DNA from: Enemella evansiae
Lineage (GTDB): Bacteria > Pseudomonadota > Alphaproteobacteria > Rhodobacterales > Rhodobacteraceae
Direction: 5' to 3'
Length of the DNA stretch: 64,000 nt
NCBI GenBank assembly: GCA_017255395.1
Contig: JAFKDC010000014.1
Location: 1-64,000, forward strand
Shown: one piece after another, positions 1-8,583 of the stretch
Layout: each line of letters starts with the position of its first letter
How positions within the stretch are numbered: the stretch's first letter is position 1
Translations under genes and position numbers: made by a program
The notes under the pieces: model-generated
What the model was told of the DNA's origin: nothing
The model's input: only the letters and a program-made list of their open reading frames with translations
Database searches by the model: none

Positions 1-63
1 TCGCTGTATTGCAGCTCGGATAGCGTGCGTGGTCGTGGCGCTGCCGTGACGAACTTGTCCCAT
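1..63 (-). CDS. IS481 family transposase, N-terminal fragment (partial)
   Basis: Only the first 21 codons are in view; the gene continues past the left edge. The reading begins M-G-Q-V-R-H-G-S-A-T-T-T, which matches the typical start of IS481-family DDE transposases, just ahead of their helix-turn-helix domain. The product would cut and join the ends of its own element. AAGGAATGGAAGG lies upstream of the ATG as a plausible ribosome binding site. Whether the rest of the gene is intact cannot be judged here. Confidence 0.7.
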   Translation of the reverse strand, partial: MGQVRHGSATTTHAIRAAIQR

Positions 64-119
64 AGGGCTTCCTTCCATTCCTTCGAAAGGATCACACCAT
101 CAAACCGTGGGATCAAACA
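1..119 (-). mobile_element. IS481-family insertion sequence, right end (cut by window edge)
   Basis: The first 119 bases look like the transposase-start end of an IS481-type element read on the minus strand. The inferred outer tip reads TGTTTGATC inward from 119, and the partial transposase starts 55 bases inside. The next six bases outside (120-125) are CCTAGG, which fits the NCTAGN target that IS481 elements duplicate on insertion. The other end and the second target copy lie outside the window, so the boundary is inferred from the terminal TGT and the CTAG. Confidence 0.6.
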
Positions 120-201
120 CCTAGGGGCGTGGCTGGCGGGCGGGCCGGTGGCCCTCTCCGGCAGGAGAGGGGCACGGGGCGCGCACCCGCCAGCCTCGGC
201 C

Positions 202-438
202 TCAGGCCTTCAGCAGCGCATAAAGCTGGTCCTTCAGCCCGGCCCGTTCTTTCCGCAGGGCCTCTTCGGCGAGATCGTCCATCGGCTCGACCCGGGTCTC
301 GGCGCGGTGGATGCGGCGGTTGACCGCGTGATACTCTTCGGACAGCCGCGCGAAATGCGCATCCGTCTGCTTCAGGGCGCTCATCCGGGCGGCGTGCTCG
401 GGGAATTCCTCGGCCAGTTCATGCGGCACATGCGACAT
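202..438 (-). CDS. YdcH-like DUF465 family small protein
   Basis: A 78-residue soluble, charged, helical protein that starts MSHVPHELAEEFPE and ends LYALLKA. The layout (HxL..EFPE near the N-terminus, a heptad-like middle rich in E, R and L, then LKxxLYxLL) is that of the DUF465/YdcH family. Its biochemical role is not established. The start at 438 is chosen because AAAGGAG lies seven bases upstream; longer readings in this frame have no such site. An FNR-type box lies about 60 bases upstream, so oxygen-dependent expression is possible. It is not in an operon with the bet genes, which end at 742. Confidence 0.8.
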   Translation of the reverse strand: MSHVPHELAEEFPEHAARMSALKQTDAHFARLSEEYHAVNRRIHRAETRVEPMDDLAEEALRKERAGLKDQLYALLKA

Positions 439-498
439 TGCGGGTCTCCTTTGGTTCCTCTGTCGAAGGCACCCTGACAGAGCCCGGGGGCCCGTACC

Positions 499-512
499 TT
501 GACCCGCATCAA
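499..512. promoter_or_regulatory. FNR/FnrL-type box upstream of the YdcH-like gene
   Basis: TTGAC-CCGC-ATCAA matches the FNR/FnrL consensus TTGAY-N4-RTCAA at every defined position. Its centre is about 67 bases from the start codon at 438. If FNR activates from about -41, transcription would begin near 464, leaving a short leader that contains the ribosome binding site. The rest of 439-741 shows no other recognisable element. The site is inferred from sequence only. Confidence 0.45.
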
Positions 513-741
513 ACCCGCAGCCATGCGGGCGCACGCGGCCCGTCCGGGTGGCGAACAAAGGGCACACCCGGTCCGCGCGACGCCCGTCCGGTCACCCCCG
601 GGCGCGGCGCTTTCTGCCTCGGGCCGCGACCGGCAAGGACCGCAGGCCCGGCAGGGAACACCGCCTGGCCCTGCCCGTCGCGACCTTTTCAGCCCAGTAC
701 GAGAGGGAAACACCACAGGCCCGACATCCGACCCGCAGTCC

Positions 742-2397
742 TTACCGCTGTGCCGTCTGCCACGCAGGATGCAGCCAGGGTTCTGCGTTGTCGGGCGGCA
801 GGCGGCGGCCCAGAACGTGGTCGGCGATCTTCTCTCCCACCATGATCGAGGGCGCGTTGAGGTTGCCGTTGGTGATGCGCGGGAACAGCGAACTGTCGGC
901 CACGCGCAGTCCCTCGACGCCGATCACCCGGCCCTCGGGATCGACGACCGAGCGCGGATCGTCCACAGCCCCCATCCGGCAGGTGCCGCAGGGGTGATAG
1001 GCGCTTTCGGCATGTTCGCGGATCACCGCATCCAGCGCCTCGTCCGACTGCGCCTCGGCGCCCGGCTGCAACTCCTTGCCGCGATAGGGGTCGAAGGCGG
1101 GCTGGGCGAAGATCTCGCGCGTCAGGCGGATGGCGGTGCGGAAATCCTGCCAGTCCTGCGCCTCGGACATGTAGTTGAAGAGGATGCGTGGATCGGCGCC
1201 CGCATCAGCGGACCGCAGCGTGACCGACCCCCGCGAGGGCGAGCGCATCGGCCCCACATGCGCCTGAAAGCCGTGGCCCTCGGGCGCGACCCGGCCATCG
1301 TAGCGGACCGCGATCGGCAGGAAGTGGTATTGCAGGTCCGGGTAGTCGATCCCGGCGCGCGACCGGATGAAGCCCGCGCTTTCGAACTGGTTCGAGGCCC
1401 CCGGCCCCTTCCGCGCCAGAAGCCACTGCGCCCCGACCCAGGCCTTGCCCGCGAGGTTCCAGTATTTCGCGAGGCTGACGGGCTGAGTCGCGGCCATCTG
1501 CACGTAGAGCTCCAGGTGGTCCTGAAGGTTCTGCCCCACCCCGGGCCGGTCCGCGACCACCGCGATGCCATGCTCTGCCAGATGCGCGGCCGGACCGATG
1601 CCCGAGAGCATCAGCAGCTTGGGCGAGTTGATCGCGCTGGCACTGACGATGACCTCGCGGGCGGCGCGGATGACCTCGACCCGGTCACCGCGCGCGACCT
1701 CGACCCCCACGGCGCGGCCCTCTTCGATGACGAGACGGCGGGCGAAGGCGCGCGTGACCTCTGCCCCCATGGCCTGTGCCGGGCGCAGGTAGGCCTTGGC
1801 CGCCGACCAGCGTTCGCCTTTCCAGACGGTCATGTCGAAGGGGCCGAAGCCCTCTTGCCGGTGCCCGTTGTAATCGCCGGTGATCGGGTAGCCGGCCTGC
1901 CTGCCCGCCTCGACGAAGGCCCGCGTCAGGGGATTGACCCGCGCCCCGCGCGTCACGTGCAAGGGCCCGCCCTGCCCGCGCCACGCCGGATCGCCGCCAT
2001 GACCGCCGTCGTGCCAGTCCTCCATGCGCTTGAAATAGGGCAGCACATCGGCAAAGCCCCAGCCCGCGCAGCCCTGATCGCGCCAGTGATCGTAGTCGCG
2101 GGCATGGCCGCGCACGTAGATCATGCCGTTGATCGAGGACGACCCGCCCAGCACCTTGCCGCGCGGGCAGACCAGCCGGCGGTTGCCCAGATGCGGCTCC
2201 GGTTCGGTCTGGAAGCCCCAGTCGTAGCGGCGCATGTTCATCGGGTAGCTGAGCGCGCCCGGCATGTTGATGAAGGGCCCCCGGTCAGAGCCGCCATGCT
2301 CGATGACGAGGACGGAGCGCCCCGCCTCGGCCAGCCGGTAGGCCATGGCACAGCCCGCGCTGCCTGCGCCGATGACGATGTAGTCGGGCCGGGTCAT
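742..2397 (-). CDS. betA: Choline dehydrogenase, GMC oxidoreductase
   Basis: A 551-residue FAD enzyme of the glucose-methanol-choline family that oxidises choline to betaine aldehyde. The FAD-binding GxGxxG is at residues 10-15 (GAGSAG). The active-site region near the C-terminus reads [13 protein letters not shown], with the catalytic histidine of GMC enzymes. Length matches BetA. The start at 2397 puts the dinucleotide fold at the N-terminus; the open frame extends upstream to 2814, but that part runs through betB. It is the last gene of betI-betC-betB-betA, 169 bases after betB, and that spacer carries one copy of the dispersed TATTT repeat. The shine-dalgarno (GGGGCG) is weak. Confidence 0.95.
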   Translation of the reverse strand: MTRPDYIVIGAGSAGCAMAYRLAEAGRSVLVIEHGGSDRGPFINMPGALSYPMNMRRYDWGFQTEPEPHLGNRRLVCPRGKVLGGSSSINGMIYVRGHARDYDHWRDQGCAGWGFADVLPYFKRMEDWHDGGHGGDPAWRGQGGPLHVTRGARVNPLTRAFVEAGRQAGYPITGDYNGHRQEGFGPFDMTVWKGERWSAAKAYLRPAQAMGAEVTRAFARRLVIEEGRAVGVEVARGDRVEVIRAAREVIVSASAINSPKLLMLSGIGPAAHLAEHGIAVVADRPGVGQNLQDHLELYVQMAATQPVSLAKYWNLAGKAWVGAQWLLARKGPGASNQFESAGFIRSRAGIDYPDLQYHFLPIAVRYDGRVAPEGHGFQAHVGPMRSPSRGSVTLRSADAGADPRILFNYMSEAQDWQDFRTAIRLTREIFAQPAFDPYRGKELQPGAEAQSDEALDAVIREHAESAYHPCGTCRMGAVDDPRSVVDPEGRVIGVEGLRVADSSLFPRITNGNLNAPSIMVGEKIADHVLGRRLPPDNAEPWLHPAWQTAQR

Positions 2398-2444
2398 GGG
2401 CGCCCCGCACGGGTCGGATGCTGCGCCCGTGGCTGGCGGCGGAT

Positions 2445-2477
2445 GCCTCCGGCGGGGATATTTCCGGACAGAAGAAA
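2445..2477 (+). repeat. Dispersed TATTT/AGAAG intergenic repeat, copy 1
   Basis: GCCTCCGGCGGGGATATTT followed by CCGGACAGAAGAAA. It shares the GGnTATTT half and the AGAAG half with six other intergenic copies in this window. It lies between betB and betA, inside the operon. Confidence 0.6.
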
Positions 2478-2566
2478 CGCAGGGATGCGCGTCATTTCGG
2501 GCCTGGGACGCGCCGGGGTGAGCGGGGGCCGGGTCGTGCGGCGTGGGGATGCGGAGGGGGCGGCCA

Positions 2567-4024
2567 TCAGAAGGGTGCCTCGACATCGCCCATGCGGACG
2601 TAGACGCTTTTGAGCTGGCTGTAGTGTTCGATCGCGGCCTTGGCGTTCTCGCGCCCCACGCCCGAGCGCTTGGCGCCGCCGAAGGGCAGTTCGACCGGCG
2701 CGTCGTTGTAGGAGTTGATGAAGCAGGACCCGGCCTGAAGCTGGCCGATGACCCGGTGCGCGCGGGCGAAATCCGTCGTGAAGACCCCGGCGGAGAGGCC
2801 GAAGTCCGTGGCATTGGCGCGGGCCACGACCTCTTCCTCGGTCTCGAAGTCGAGCACCGCCATGACCGGGCCGAAGATTTCCTCCTGCGCGATGGTCATG
2901 GTGTCGGTGACATCGGCGAAGACCGTGGGTTCGACGAAGAAACCGGGGCCTTCGGGCGCGGTGCCGCCGGTGACAAGGCGCGCGCCCTCGGCCCGGCCCT
3001 TCTCGATGTAGCCCATGACCTTCTCGCGCTGCGCCTGCGAGACCAGCGGGCCGAAGTTGGTGGCCTCATCCATCGGGTCGCCGAGGATCGCGCCCTTCAG
3101 CCGGTCGGCGAGGCGCTGGAGGAAGCGCTCCTTGATGCCCTTCTGCACGAAGACCCGCGTGCCGTTCGAGCAGACCTGCCCGGAGGAATAGAAGTTGCCG
3201 AGGATCGCGCCCCCCACTGCGTTATCCACATCCGCGTCGTCGAAGACCAGCAGGGGCGACTTGCCGCCCAGTTCCATCGTGACATGCTTGATGCCCTCGG
3301 CGGCGGCTGCGTAGACCCGCCGCCCCGTCGGCACCGAGCCGGTCAGCGAGACCTTTTCCACGCGCGGATCGGTCACAAGCGCCGAGCCCACGGCGCCCGC
3401 CCCCTGCACCACGTTATAAAGCCCGGCGGGCAGGCCCGCCTCGTGCAGGATCTCGGCCACCTTCAGGGCACAGAGGGGCGTCACCTCGGAGGGCTTGAAG
3501 ATCATCGCATTGCCGCAGGCCAGCGCCGGCGCGCCCTTCCAGCAGGCGATCTGCGTCGGGTAGTTCCACGCCCCGATGCCGACGCACAGCCCCAGCGGCT
3601 CGCGCACGGTATAGCCCCAGTTCTCGCCCAGTTGCACATGCTCGCCGGTCAGGCTCGCCGCCAGCCCGCCGAAGTATTCCAGCGCATCGGCGCCCGAGGT
3701 GGCATCGGCCACCAGCGTCTCTTGCAGGGGTTTGCCGGTGTCCCATGTCTCGAGCACCGAGAGGTCGCGGTTGCGCTCCCGCATCAGGTCGGCGGCGCGG
3801 CGCAGGATGCGGCCCCGCTCCGTGCCCGGCACGCGCGCCCACTCCGCCTGCGCGCGCAGGGCCGAGGTCACCGCCTGCTCGATCACCGCCGGCGTCGCCG
3901 CGTGCACGCGGGCGATCACCGCGCCGGTGGCGGGGTGGATCACCTCGATCCGCTCTCCGGCGGTGTCCTCGACATAGGCGCCGTCGATGAAGTGGCTGGC
4001 TTTGGGCTGCGTCTCATACGCCAT
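2567..4024 (-). CDS. betB: Betaine-aldehyde dehydrogenase
   Basis: A 485-residue NAD(P)-dependent aldehyde dehydrogenase that oxidises betaine aldehyde to glycine betaine, the second step after BetA. The catalytic pair is visible: Glu251 in MELGGKSP and Cys285 in [10 protein letters not shown]. The substrate-pocket motif WNYP and the cofactor-loop motif FKPSE are also present. Length matches BetB. It lies between betC and betA in the same orientation. The 111-base spacer to betC contains a long stem-loop that might affect the level of betBA message. The protein is cytoplasmic, with no signal peptide. Confidence 0.96.
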   Translation of the reverse strand: MAYETQPKASHFIDGAYVEDTAGERIEVIHPATGAVIARVHAATPAVIEQAVTSALRAQAEWARVPGTERGRILRRAADLMRERNRDLSVLETWDTGKPLQETLVADATSGADALEYFGGLAASLTGEHVQLGENWGYTVREPLGLCVGIGAWNYPTQIACWKGAPALACGNAMIFKPSEVTPLCALKVAEILHEAGLPAGLYNVVQGAGAVGSALVTDPRVEKVSLTGSVPTGRRVYAAAAEGIKHVTMELGGKSPLLVFDDADVDNAVGGAILGNFYSSGQVCSNGTRVFVQKGIKERFLQRLADRLKGAILGDPMDEATNFGPLVSQAQREKVMGYIEKGRAEGARLVTGGTAPEGPGFFVEPTVFADVTDTMTIAQEEIFGPVMAVLDFETEEEVVARANATDFGLSAGVFTTDFARAHRVIGQLQAGSCFINSYNDAPVELPFGGAKRSGVGRENAKAAIEHYSQLKSVYVRMGDVEAPF

Positions 4025-4066
4025 TGAAAAACCTCGAAATCAAAGCCCCCGGCGACGCCCGCACGG

Positions 4067-4121
4067 GGCCTCGTCTTCGGAGGACGGGGTGGGTGGGCGG
4101 GCGGCCTTCGAAGACGAGGCC
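4067..4121. repeat. Long inverted repeat in the betC-betB spacer
   Basis: GGCCTCGTCTTCG at 4067-4079 is exactly complementary to CGAAGACGAGGCC at 4109-4121, with 29 bases between. It lies inside the operon and has no T-run, so it is more likely a processing or stability hairpin, or a mobile palindromic unit, than a strong terminator. Confidence 0.6.
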
Positions 4122-4135
4122 GCAGGCGCGCCCGG

Positions 4136-5644
4136 TCATTCTCCGCGCGGGAACCGTTTGTTCTCTTCCAGCACGTTCAGGTCCATGTGGTTGCGCATGT
4201 AGCGTTCCGAAGCCGCGCGCAGGGGTTGGAAATCCCAGGGGTAATAGCCGCCCAGCCGCAGTGCCTCGTAGACCACCCAGCGCCGGGCCTGGCTTTGCCG
4301 CACCTCGGCGTCGAAGCGTTCCAGATCCCAGCGCGCGGCGGCCTTCACGCGGAACCCTTCCAGCACCGATTTCGCCGCCGGGTCACCGGCACGGTTCTCC
4401 AGCTCGTGTGGATCGGCCTCGAGGTCGAAGAGCTGCTCGGGATCCAGCGCGCAGTTGGTGTACTTCCACTTGCCCTCGCGCAGGCAGACCAGCGGCGAGT
4501 AGCTGGCCTCGGCGGCGTATTCCATCGCCACCGGCGTCTTGCGGGCGGCGCCGTTCATCAGGGGTACCAGCGACTCGCCCTCGGTCCATGGCATGACCTC
4601 GGACATGTCCACGCCCGCCAGCGCGCAAAGCGTCGGGCAGATGTCGATGTTGGACACCGGGTCGGTTACGCGGGCGCCCTGCCCGCCGGGCGTGGCGATC
4701 ATCATGGGCACCCGGGCCGAGCCCTCGTAGAAGCACATCTTGAACCACAGCCCGCGCTCGCCCAGCATGTCGCCGTGGTCGCTCACGAAGACGATGACGG
4801 CCTCCTGCCGGGTGTCCTCGAGCGTCTGCAAGAGCGTGCCGATGTGGTCGTCGAGATACGAGATATTGGCGAAATAGGCGCGCCGTGACCGCCGGATATC
4901 CTCTTCGGTGATATCGAAGTTCCGCCAGTCATTGGCATCGAAGATGCGCTGCGCGTGCGGGTCGTGATCCTCGTAGGCCATCGCCGGGATCTCGGGCAGC
5001 AGGTGTTCGCAGTGCTCGTAGAGATCCCAGTATTTCCGGCGCGCCACATAGGGGTCGTGCGGATGGGTGAAGGACACCGTCAGGCACCACGGCCGCGCAT
5101 CCAGACCCCGTGCGAGGTCGTAGAGCTTCATCTTCGCGTGATGGGCCACCTCGTCGTCGTATTCCATCTGGTTCGAGATCTCGGCCACGCCCGCGCCCGT
5201 CACCGAGCCCATGTTGTGGTACCACCAGTCGATCCGCTCGCCGGGCTTGCGGTAGTCCGGGGTCCAGCCGAAATCGGCGGGGTAAATGTCGGTGGTCAGC
5301 CGCTCCTCGAAGCCATGCAGCTGGTCGGGGCCGACGAAATGCATCTTGCCCGAGAGCGCCGTCTGGTAGCCCGCCCGGCGCAGGTGATGCGCATAGGTGG
5401 GAATGTCCGAGGCGAACTCGGCGGCATTGTCGTAGACCCGGCTGACGCTGGGCAGTTGCCCCGACATGAAAGAGGCCCGCCCCGGCGCGCACAGCGGTGA
5501 GGCCGTGTAGGCATTGGCGAAGTGCGTCGCCCGCGCCGCCAGCGCCTTCAGGTTCGGCGCGTGCAGCCAGTCGGCGGGGCCGTCCGGGAACAGCGTCCCG
5601 TTCAGCTGGTCGACCATCAGGATCAGGATATTCGGCTGGCTCAT
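4136..5644 (-). CDS. betC: Choline-sulfatase
   Basis: A 502-residue arylsulfatase-fold enzyme that hydrolyses choline-O-sulfate to choline and sulfate, feeding BetA. The sulfatase signature CAPGR at residues 52-56 holds the cysteine that becomes formylglycine. The early Asp12 in LMVDQ and the later VSDHGDMLGERG segment supply metal ligands. Length is typical of BetC. The start codon overlaps the betI stop as ATGA, so the two are translationally coupled. No signal peptide is seen, as expected for a cytoplasmic choline-sulfatase. Choline-O-sulfate is made by marine algae and fungi, which fits a marine host. Confidence 0.95.
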   Translation of the reverse strand: MSQPNILILMVDQLNGTLFPDGPADWLHAPNLKALAARATHFANAYTASPLCAPGRASFMSGQLPSVSRVYDNAAEFASDIPTYAHHLRRAGYQTALSGKMHFVGPDQLHGFEERLTTDIYPADFGWTPDYRKPGERIDWWYHNMGSVTGAGVAEISNQMEYDDEVAHHAKMKLYDLARGLDARPWCLTVSFTHPHDPYVARRKYWDLYEHCEHLLPEIPAMAYEDHDPHAQRIFDANDWRNFDITEEDIRRSRRAYFANISYLDDHIGTLLQTLEDTRQEAVIVFVSDHGDMLGERGLWFKMCFYEGSARVPMMIATPGGQGARVTDPVSNIDICPTLCALAGVDMSEVMPWTEGESLVPLMNGAARKTPVAMEYAAEASYSPLVCLREGKWKYTNCALDPEQLFDLEADPHELENRAGDPAAKSVLEGFRVKAAARWDLERFDAEVRQSQARRWVVYEALRLGGYYPWDFQPLRAASERYMRNHMDLNVLEENKRFPRGE

Positions 5645-6207
5645 CGCGTCCCCATCATCGCATAGGCGCTGGCCAGCACCTCTTCGGCGGCCCCACCCAC
5701 ACCCCGCCCCGAGAGCGCCGCGCGCAGGTAGACGCCGTCGATCAGGGCGCCCAGATGCTCGGCCACCGGCCCGGGCCGGTCGGTCCGCCCGCGCAGCGCA
5801 TCCACGAGGTTCGACCGCAGCCGCCGCTGGTAGACCCGCAGCAGCCGGGCCGCTTCGAGATCGCTGAGCGAGAGCACATAGAAGGTCAGCCAGGCCGAAA
5901 CCGTCGCGGGCCGGAAACAGCTTTCGGCAAAGCTCGCGTCGATGATCGCCTCCAGCCGCCGTCCCTCTTCGGCCCCGGCCAGAGCGCGCCGCACCTCTTG
6001 CCCGTATTCGGTCAGCACGTGCCGCATCGCGGCCAGGAAGATCTGTGCCTTGCCGCCAAAATAATGATGGGCCAGCGCGCTGGACATACCTGCACGGCGC
6101 GCAATCTGGCCAACCGTTACGTCAAGCGTCCCGGCCTCGCCGATCTCGGCCACAGCGGCTTCCATAAGGGCCGCCCTGCGAAGAGGTTCCTGTCCAATCT
6201 TGGGCAT
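5641..6207 (-). CDS. betI: TetR-family repressor BetI
   Basis: A 188-residue TetR-family regulator with an N-terminal helix-turn-helix (VGQIARRAGMSSALAHHYFGGK, residues about 31-52) and a ligand-binding C-terminal half. BetI represses bet genes and releases DNA when choline is present. The start at 6207 gives the canonical MPKxGxxPxRR opening of BetI. It is the first gene of the operon and overlaps betC by four bases. Two palindromes precede it: an ATTGAC/GTCAAT pair at 6226-6243, probably its own operator, and ACGGCA/TGCCGT immediately before the start codon. No clear shine-dalgarno is visible, so the second hairpin may influence translation. Confidence 0.93.
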   Translation of the reverse strand: MPKIGQEPLRRAALMEAAVAEIGEAGTLDVTVGQIARRAGMSSALAHHYFGGKAQIFLAAMRHVLTEYGQEVRRALAGAEEGRRLEAIIDASFAESCFRPATVSAWLTFYVLSLSDLEAARLLRVYQRRLRSNLVDALRGRTDRPGPVAEHLGALIDGVYLRAALSGRGVGGAAEEVLASAYAMMGTR

Positions 6208-6208
6208 G

Positions 6209-6223
6209 ACGGCAAACTGCCGT
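6209..6223. repeat. Small inverted repeat covering the betI translation start region
   Basis: ACGGCA-AAC-TGCCGT, an exact six-base stem with a three-base loop. It ends one base before the betI ATG on the minus strand, where a ribosome binding site would be expected. Confidence 0.45.
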
Positions 6224-6225
6224 TT

Positions 6226-6243
6226 ATTGACTGGTGCGTCAAT
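6226..6243. promoter_or_regulatory. Palindromic operator candidate for BetI
   Basis: ATTGAC-TGGTGC-GTCAAT: six-base arms with a six-base spacer, perfectly symmetric, 19 bases ahead of the betI start. Its size and place suit a TetR-family dimer repressing its own operon. The rest of the betI upstream region (6244-6593) has no gene and no other clear motif. Confidence 0.6.
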
Positions 6244-6593
6244 CAAAATCACCGGACGGTCGTCGCCGCCTGTCACCCGGGCAAACGGCCCCCGGGCGGC
6301 TGCACAGGCGCATCGTTCCGGCCCGGCGAAAACGGCGCGTTCTGCTGTCGGATCAGGCTTGGCGCAGAGCCTGTCGCGCCGATGCGACCGGCGAAAGGCT
6401 TATCCCCGCTTGGCGCGTGGTGCAGCCTCGATCCCGACCCCAGACAAATTCTTGGAGACGCGACCTGGCGCAACCGGTCCTCGCTTGCCAGCCAAGGGCA
6501 TCGTCCCGCCCCCTGGCCATGGCTTCCGGCCCATGACCCGGACGCCCTGCCCGCCTTTCCGACGAGCCGATCCGGCCCCCGCCGGGCCTGGCC

Positions 6594-6791
6594 TCAGATG
6601 GAAAAGACGCCCAGGACCTCGTTCTTGGGCAGGCGCGCCACTTCGACGCCACCCTCGGTCCGGCGCAGGTTGTAGCCGTAGCCCCGCATCCGGAACCGCC
6701 ACTCCGCCTCCGACAGCACCTTCTGCCGCTCGGCAAGCAGGAAGCTTTCCACTTCCATCATATCCTCGGTCAATCTGTTTTCCGTAAACAT
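6594..6791 (-). CDS. Small hypothetical protein, 65 residues
   Basis: A short soluble protein beginning MFTENRLTEDMMEVESFLL and ending NEVLGVFSI, charged and probably helical at the N-terminus. I do not recognise a named domain. It is supported as a gene by the strong ribosome binding site GAAGGAGGGACGG just ahead of the ATG, by codon use like its neighbours, and by being cleanly flanked by non-coding sequence. It is a single-gene unit between the bet operon and an EamA transporter. The function is unknown. Confidence 0.6.
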   Translation of the reverse strand: MFTENRLTEDMMEVESFLLAERQKVLSEAEWRFRMRGYGYNLRRTEGGVEVARLPKNEVLGVFSI

Positions 6792-6907
6792 CCGTCCCTC
6801 CTTCGTCGCACTATAGCTTCCGTAGGGTTAACGAATGCCCGCCAAATGCGGCGCGGCTTGGGCATGACCGGGGATTTTTCACGATGCGCGGACAATGCCG
6901 GGCGAAA

Positions 6908-7804
6908 TCAGAGCTTCGTTTCCGACACCGCCGGGGTCACGGCTTTCTTCAACCGCGCCTCGCGCCAGGTGATGAAGACCACGGCGCCGACAATCAGCGA
7001 GCCGCCCCCGATCACCCAGAAATCCGGTGGCTCGGCGAAAAAGATCCAGCCCGCCAGCACCGACCAGACCAGTTGCAGGAAGGTCACCGGCTGCGTCACA
7101 GACACCGGGGCGGCGGCGAAGGCCAGCGTCATGGTGTAATGCCCGGCGGTCGCGAAACAGGCCACGCCAAACAGCACCAGCAGCTCCCAGCCCGTCGGCC
7201 AGACCCAGACCGCCAGCGCCAGAGGCGCCAGCCCGACGGTCACCGTGACCGACAGAAGCGCCACGACCACGGCGGCGCTGACCTGCCCGGACAGGATCTT
7301 GGCCAGCAGGTAGGAGCCGGCGAAGAACAGCGCCGTGCCCAGCATGGCGATGTGGCCCGGGTCGAGCTCTCGGAACCCCGGCCGCAGGATCAGCAAGGCG
7401 CCGAGCAGCGCCGCGACGATGGCAAGGATGCGGCGGAAGGCCAGCGTCTCGCCCAGGAAGAACACCGCGAGGATCGTCACGTAGACCGGGTTGAGGTAGT
7501 TCATCGCCGTGACCTCGGCGATGGGCAGGCGCGTCATGGCGAAGAACCACAGCACCACGCCCGCCGTGTGCAGCAGGCCGCGCAGACCGAACAGCTGCCA
7601 CTGCCGCGCCGACAGCCGCAGGCGGGACAGACTGCGCGCCATGGGCAGCAGGAAGACGAGGCCCAGCAGGTAGCGCAGGAAGGCGGATTCCGCGGCGGGG
7701 ATACGCTCGCCCAAGAGCTTCACCAAAGCCGTGACAGCGACGAAGCACAGCCCCGTGACCGCCATCCAGAAGATGCCCTGTGCCGGGCGCGCCGTCATGT
7801 CCAT
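6908..7804 (-). CDS. DMT superfamily transporter (EamA domains)
   Basis: A 298-residue inner-membrane protein with about ten hydrophobic segments arranged as two EamA repeats of roughly 130 residues each, as in drug/metabolite exporters (RhaT/YdcZ-like). The repeat signature LRYLLGLVFLLPMA is near residue 40, and a second related stretch follows residue 150. The cargo cannot be read from sequence; such proteins export small metabolites or amino acids. The start at 7804 is preferred because CTGAGGCC precedes it. Paired hairpins separate it from the upstream lysE-type gene, so it is probably transcribed on its own. Confidence 0.88.
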   Translation of the reverse strand: MDMTARPAQGIFWMAVTGLCFVAVTALVKLLGERIPAAESAFLRYLLGLVFLLPMARSLSRLRLSARQWQLFGLRGLLHTAGVVLWFFAMTRLPIAEVTAMNYLNPVYVTILAVFFLGETLAFRRILAIVAALLGALLILRPGFRELDPGHIAMLGTALFFAGSYLLAKILSGQVSAAVVVALLSVTVTVGLAPLALAVWVWPTGWELLVLFGVACFATAGHYTMTLAFAAAPVSVTQPVTFLQLVWSVLAGWIFFAEPPDFWVIGGGSLIVGAVVFITWREARLKKAVTPAVSETKL

Positions 7805-7853
7805 GGGCCTCAGGCTTAGCGAATATCCGGGCAGGCGCAAGCGGCGGGGGCGC

Positions 7854-7901
7854 CGAATTCTTGCAAAGAATTCGGGCCGGTTTCTTTCAAAGAAACCGGC
7901 C
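7854..7901. terminator. Two adjacent perfect hairpins after the LysE-type gene
   Basis: First hairpin: CGAATTCTT-GCA-AAGAATTCG (7854-7874). Second: GGCCGGTTTCTTT-C-AAAGAAACCGGCC (7875-7901), 13-base arms with a one-base loop. The second one ends one base before the stop of the LysE-type gene on the minus strand, so it can act as its terminator. The same two-hairpin layout recurs at 60360-60405. Confidence 0.6.
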
Positions 7902-8495
7902 TCACCCCAAGAGCAGCCCCGCCGCGATCAGCCACATAGTCACCCCGATGCCCGCGTCCAGCACGCGCCACGCCACCGGACGCGCAAAGACCGGCGCCAG
8001 CAACCGCGCGCCGAAGCCCAGTGCGAAGAAGAAGGTAATCGAGGCAACCACGGCCCCCATGCCGAAGCCCATGGGCCAGGCGGCCTCGCCCGAGACCGCG
8101 CCAAGCAGCAGCACTGTGTCGAGGTAGACATGCGGGTTCAGCCAGGTCAGCGCAAGGCAGGTCAGAAGTGCCGCCCGCAGGCTGCCCGTCCCCCTGCCCG
8201 CCGTCATCGCCGCGCCGCCGCGCCATGCCGACCACAGGCTGCGCAGCCCGTAGGCGATCAGGAAGGCCGCCCCCGCCAGCCGCATCGCGCCCTCGAGCCA
8301 GGGCGCCGCGCGCACCAGCGCGCCCATGCCCGCCACGCCGCCCGCGATCAGAAGCGCGTCGCTCAGGGCGCAGACCAGGACCACCGGCAGCACATGTTCG
8401 CCGCGCAACCCCTGCCGCAGGACAAAGGCGTTCTGCGATCCGATCGCCACGATCAGGCTCAGCCCCAGCGCGTAGCCCGCGAAGACACTCTGCAT
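7902..8495 (-). CDS. LysE/ArgO family amino-acid exporter
   Basis: A 197-residue membrane protein with about six transmembrane segments. The opening GLSLIVAIGSQNAFVLRQGL is the LysE/ArgO family signature, and the family motif TWLNPHVYLDTVLLLG is near the middle. Members export basic amino acids (lysine, arginine) and prevent toxic build-up. The start at 8495 has AGGGAGAG upstream. It is divergent from an ArgP-like LysR regulator 88 bases away, the usual regulator-exporter arrangement. ArgO is the closest functional guess; lysine versus arginine preference cannot be decided. Confidence 0.88.
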   Translation of the reverse strand: MQSVFAGYALGLSLIVAIGSQNAFVLRQGLRGEHVLPVVLVCALSDALLIAGGVAGMGALVRAAPWLEGAMRLAGAAFLIAYGLRSLWSAWRGGAAMTAGRGTGSLRAALLTCLALTWLNPHVYLDTVLLLGAVSGEAAWPMGFGMGAVVASITFFFALGFGARLLAPVFARPVAWRVLDAGIGVTMWLIAAGLLLG

Positions 8496-8583
8496 CACCG
8501 CTCTCCCTCTTTCGGACCGGACTACGGTGACACCCGAGATAAGCCAAGTTAATCTGCCTGAACCTGCATAAGGATTGCTAAGT

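Noticed and set aside
499-2613. A long plus-strand open frame opposite betA
   Set aside because: Antisense shadow of a complete GMC oxidoreductase gene, no ribosome binding site or recognised motif.
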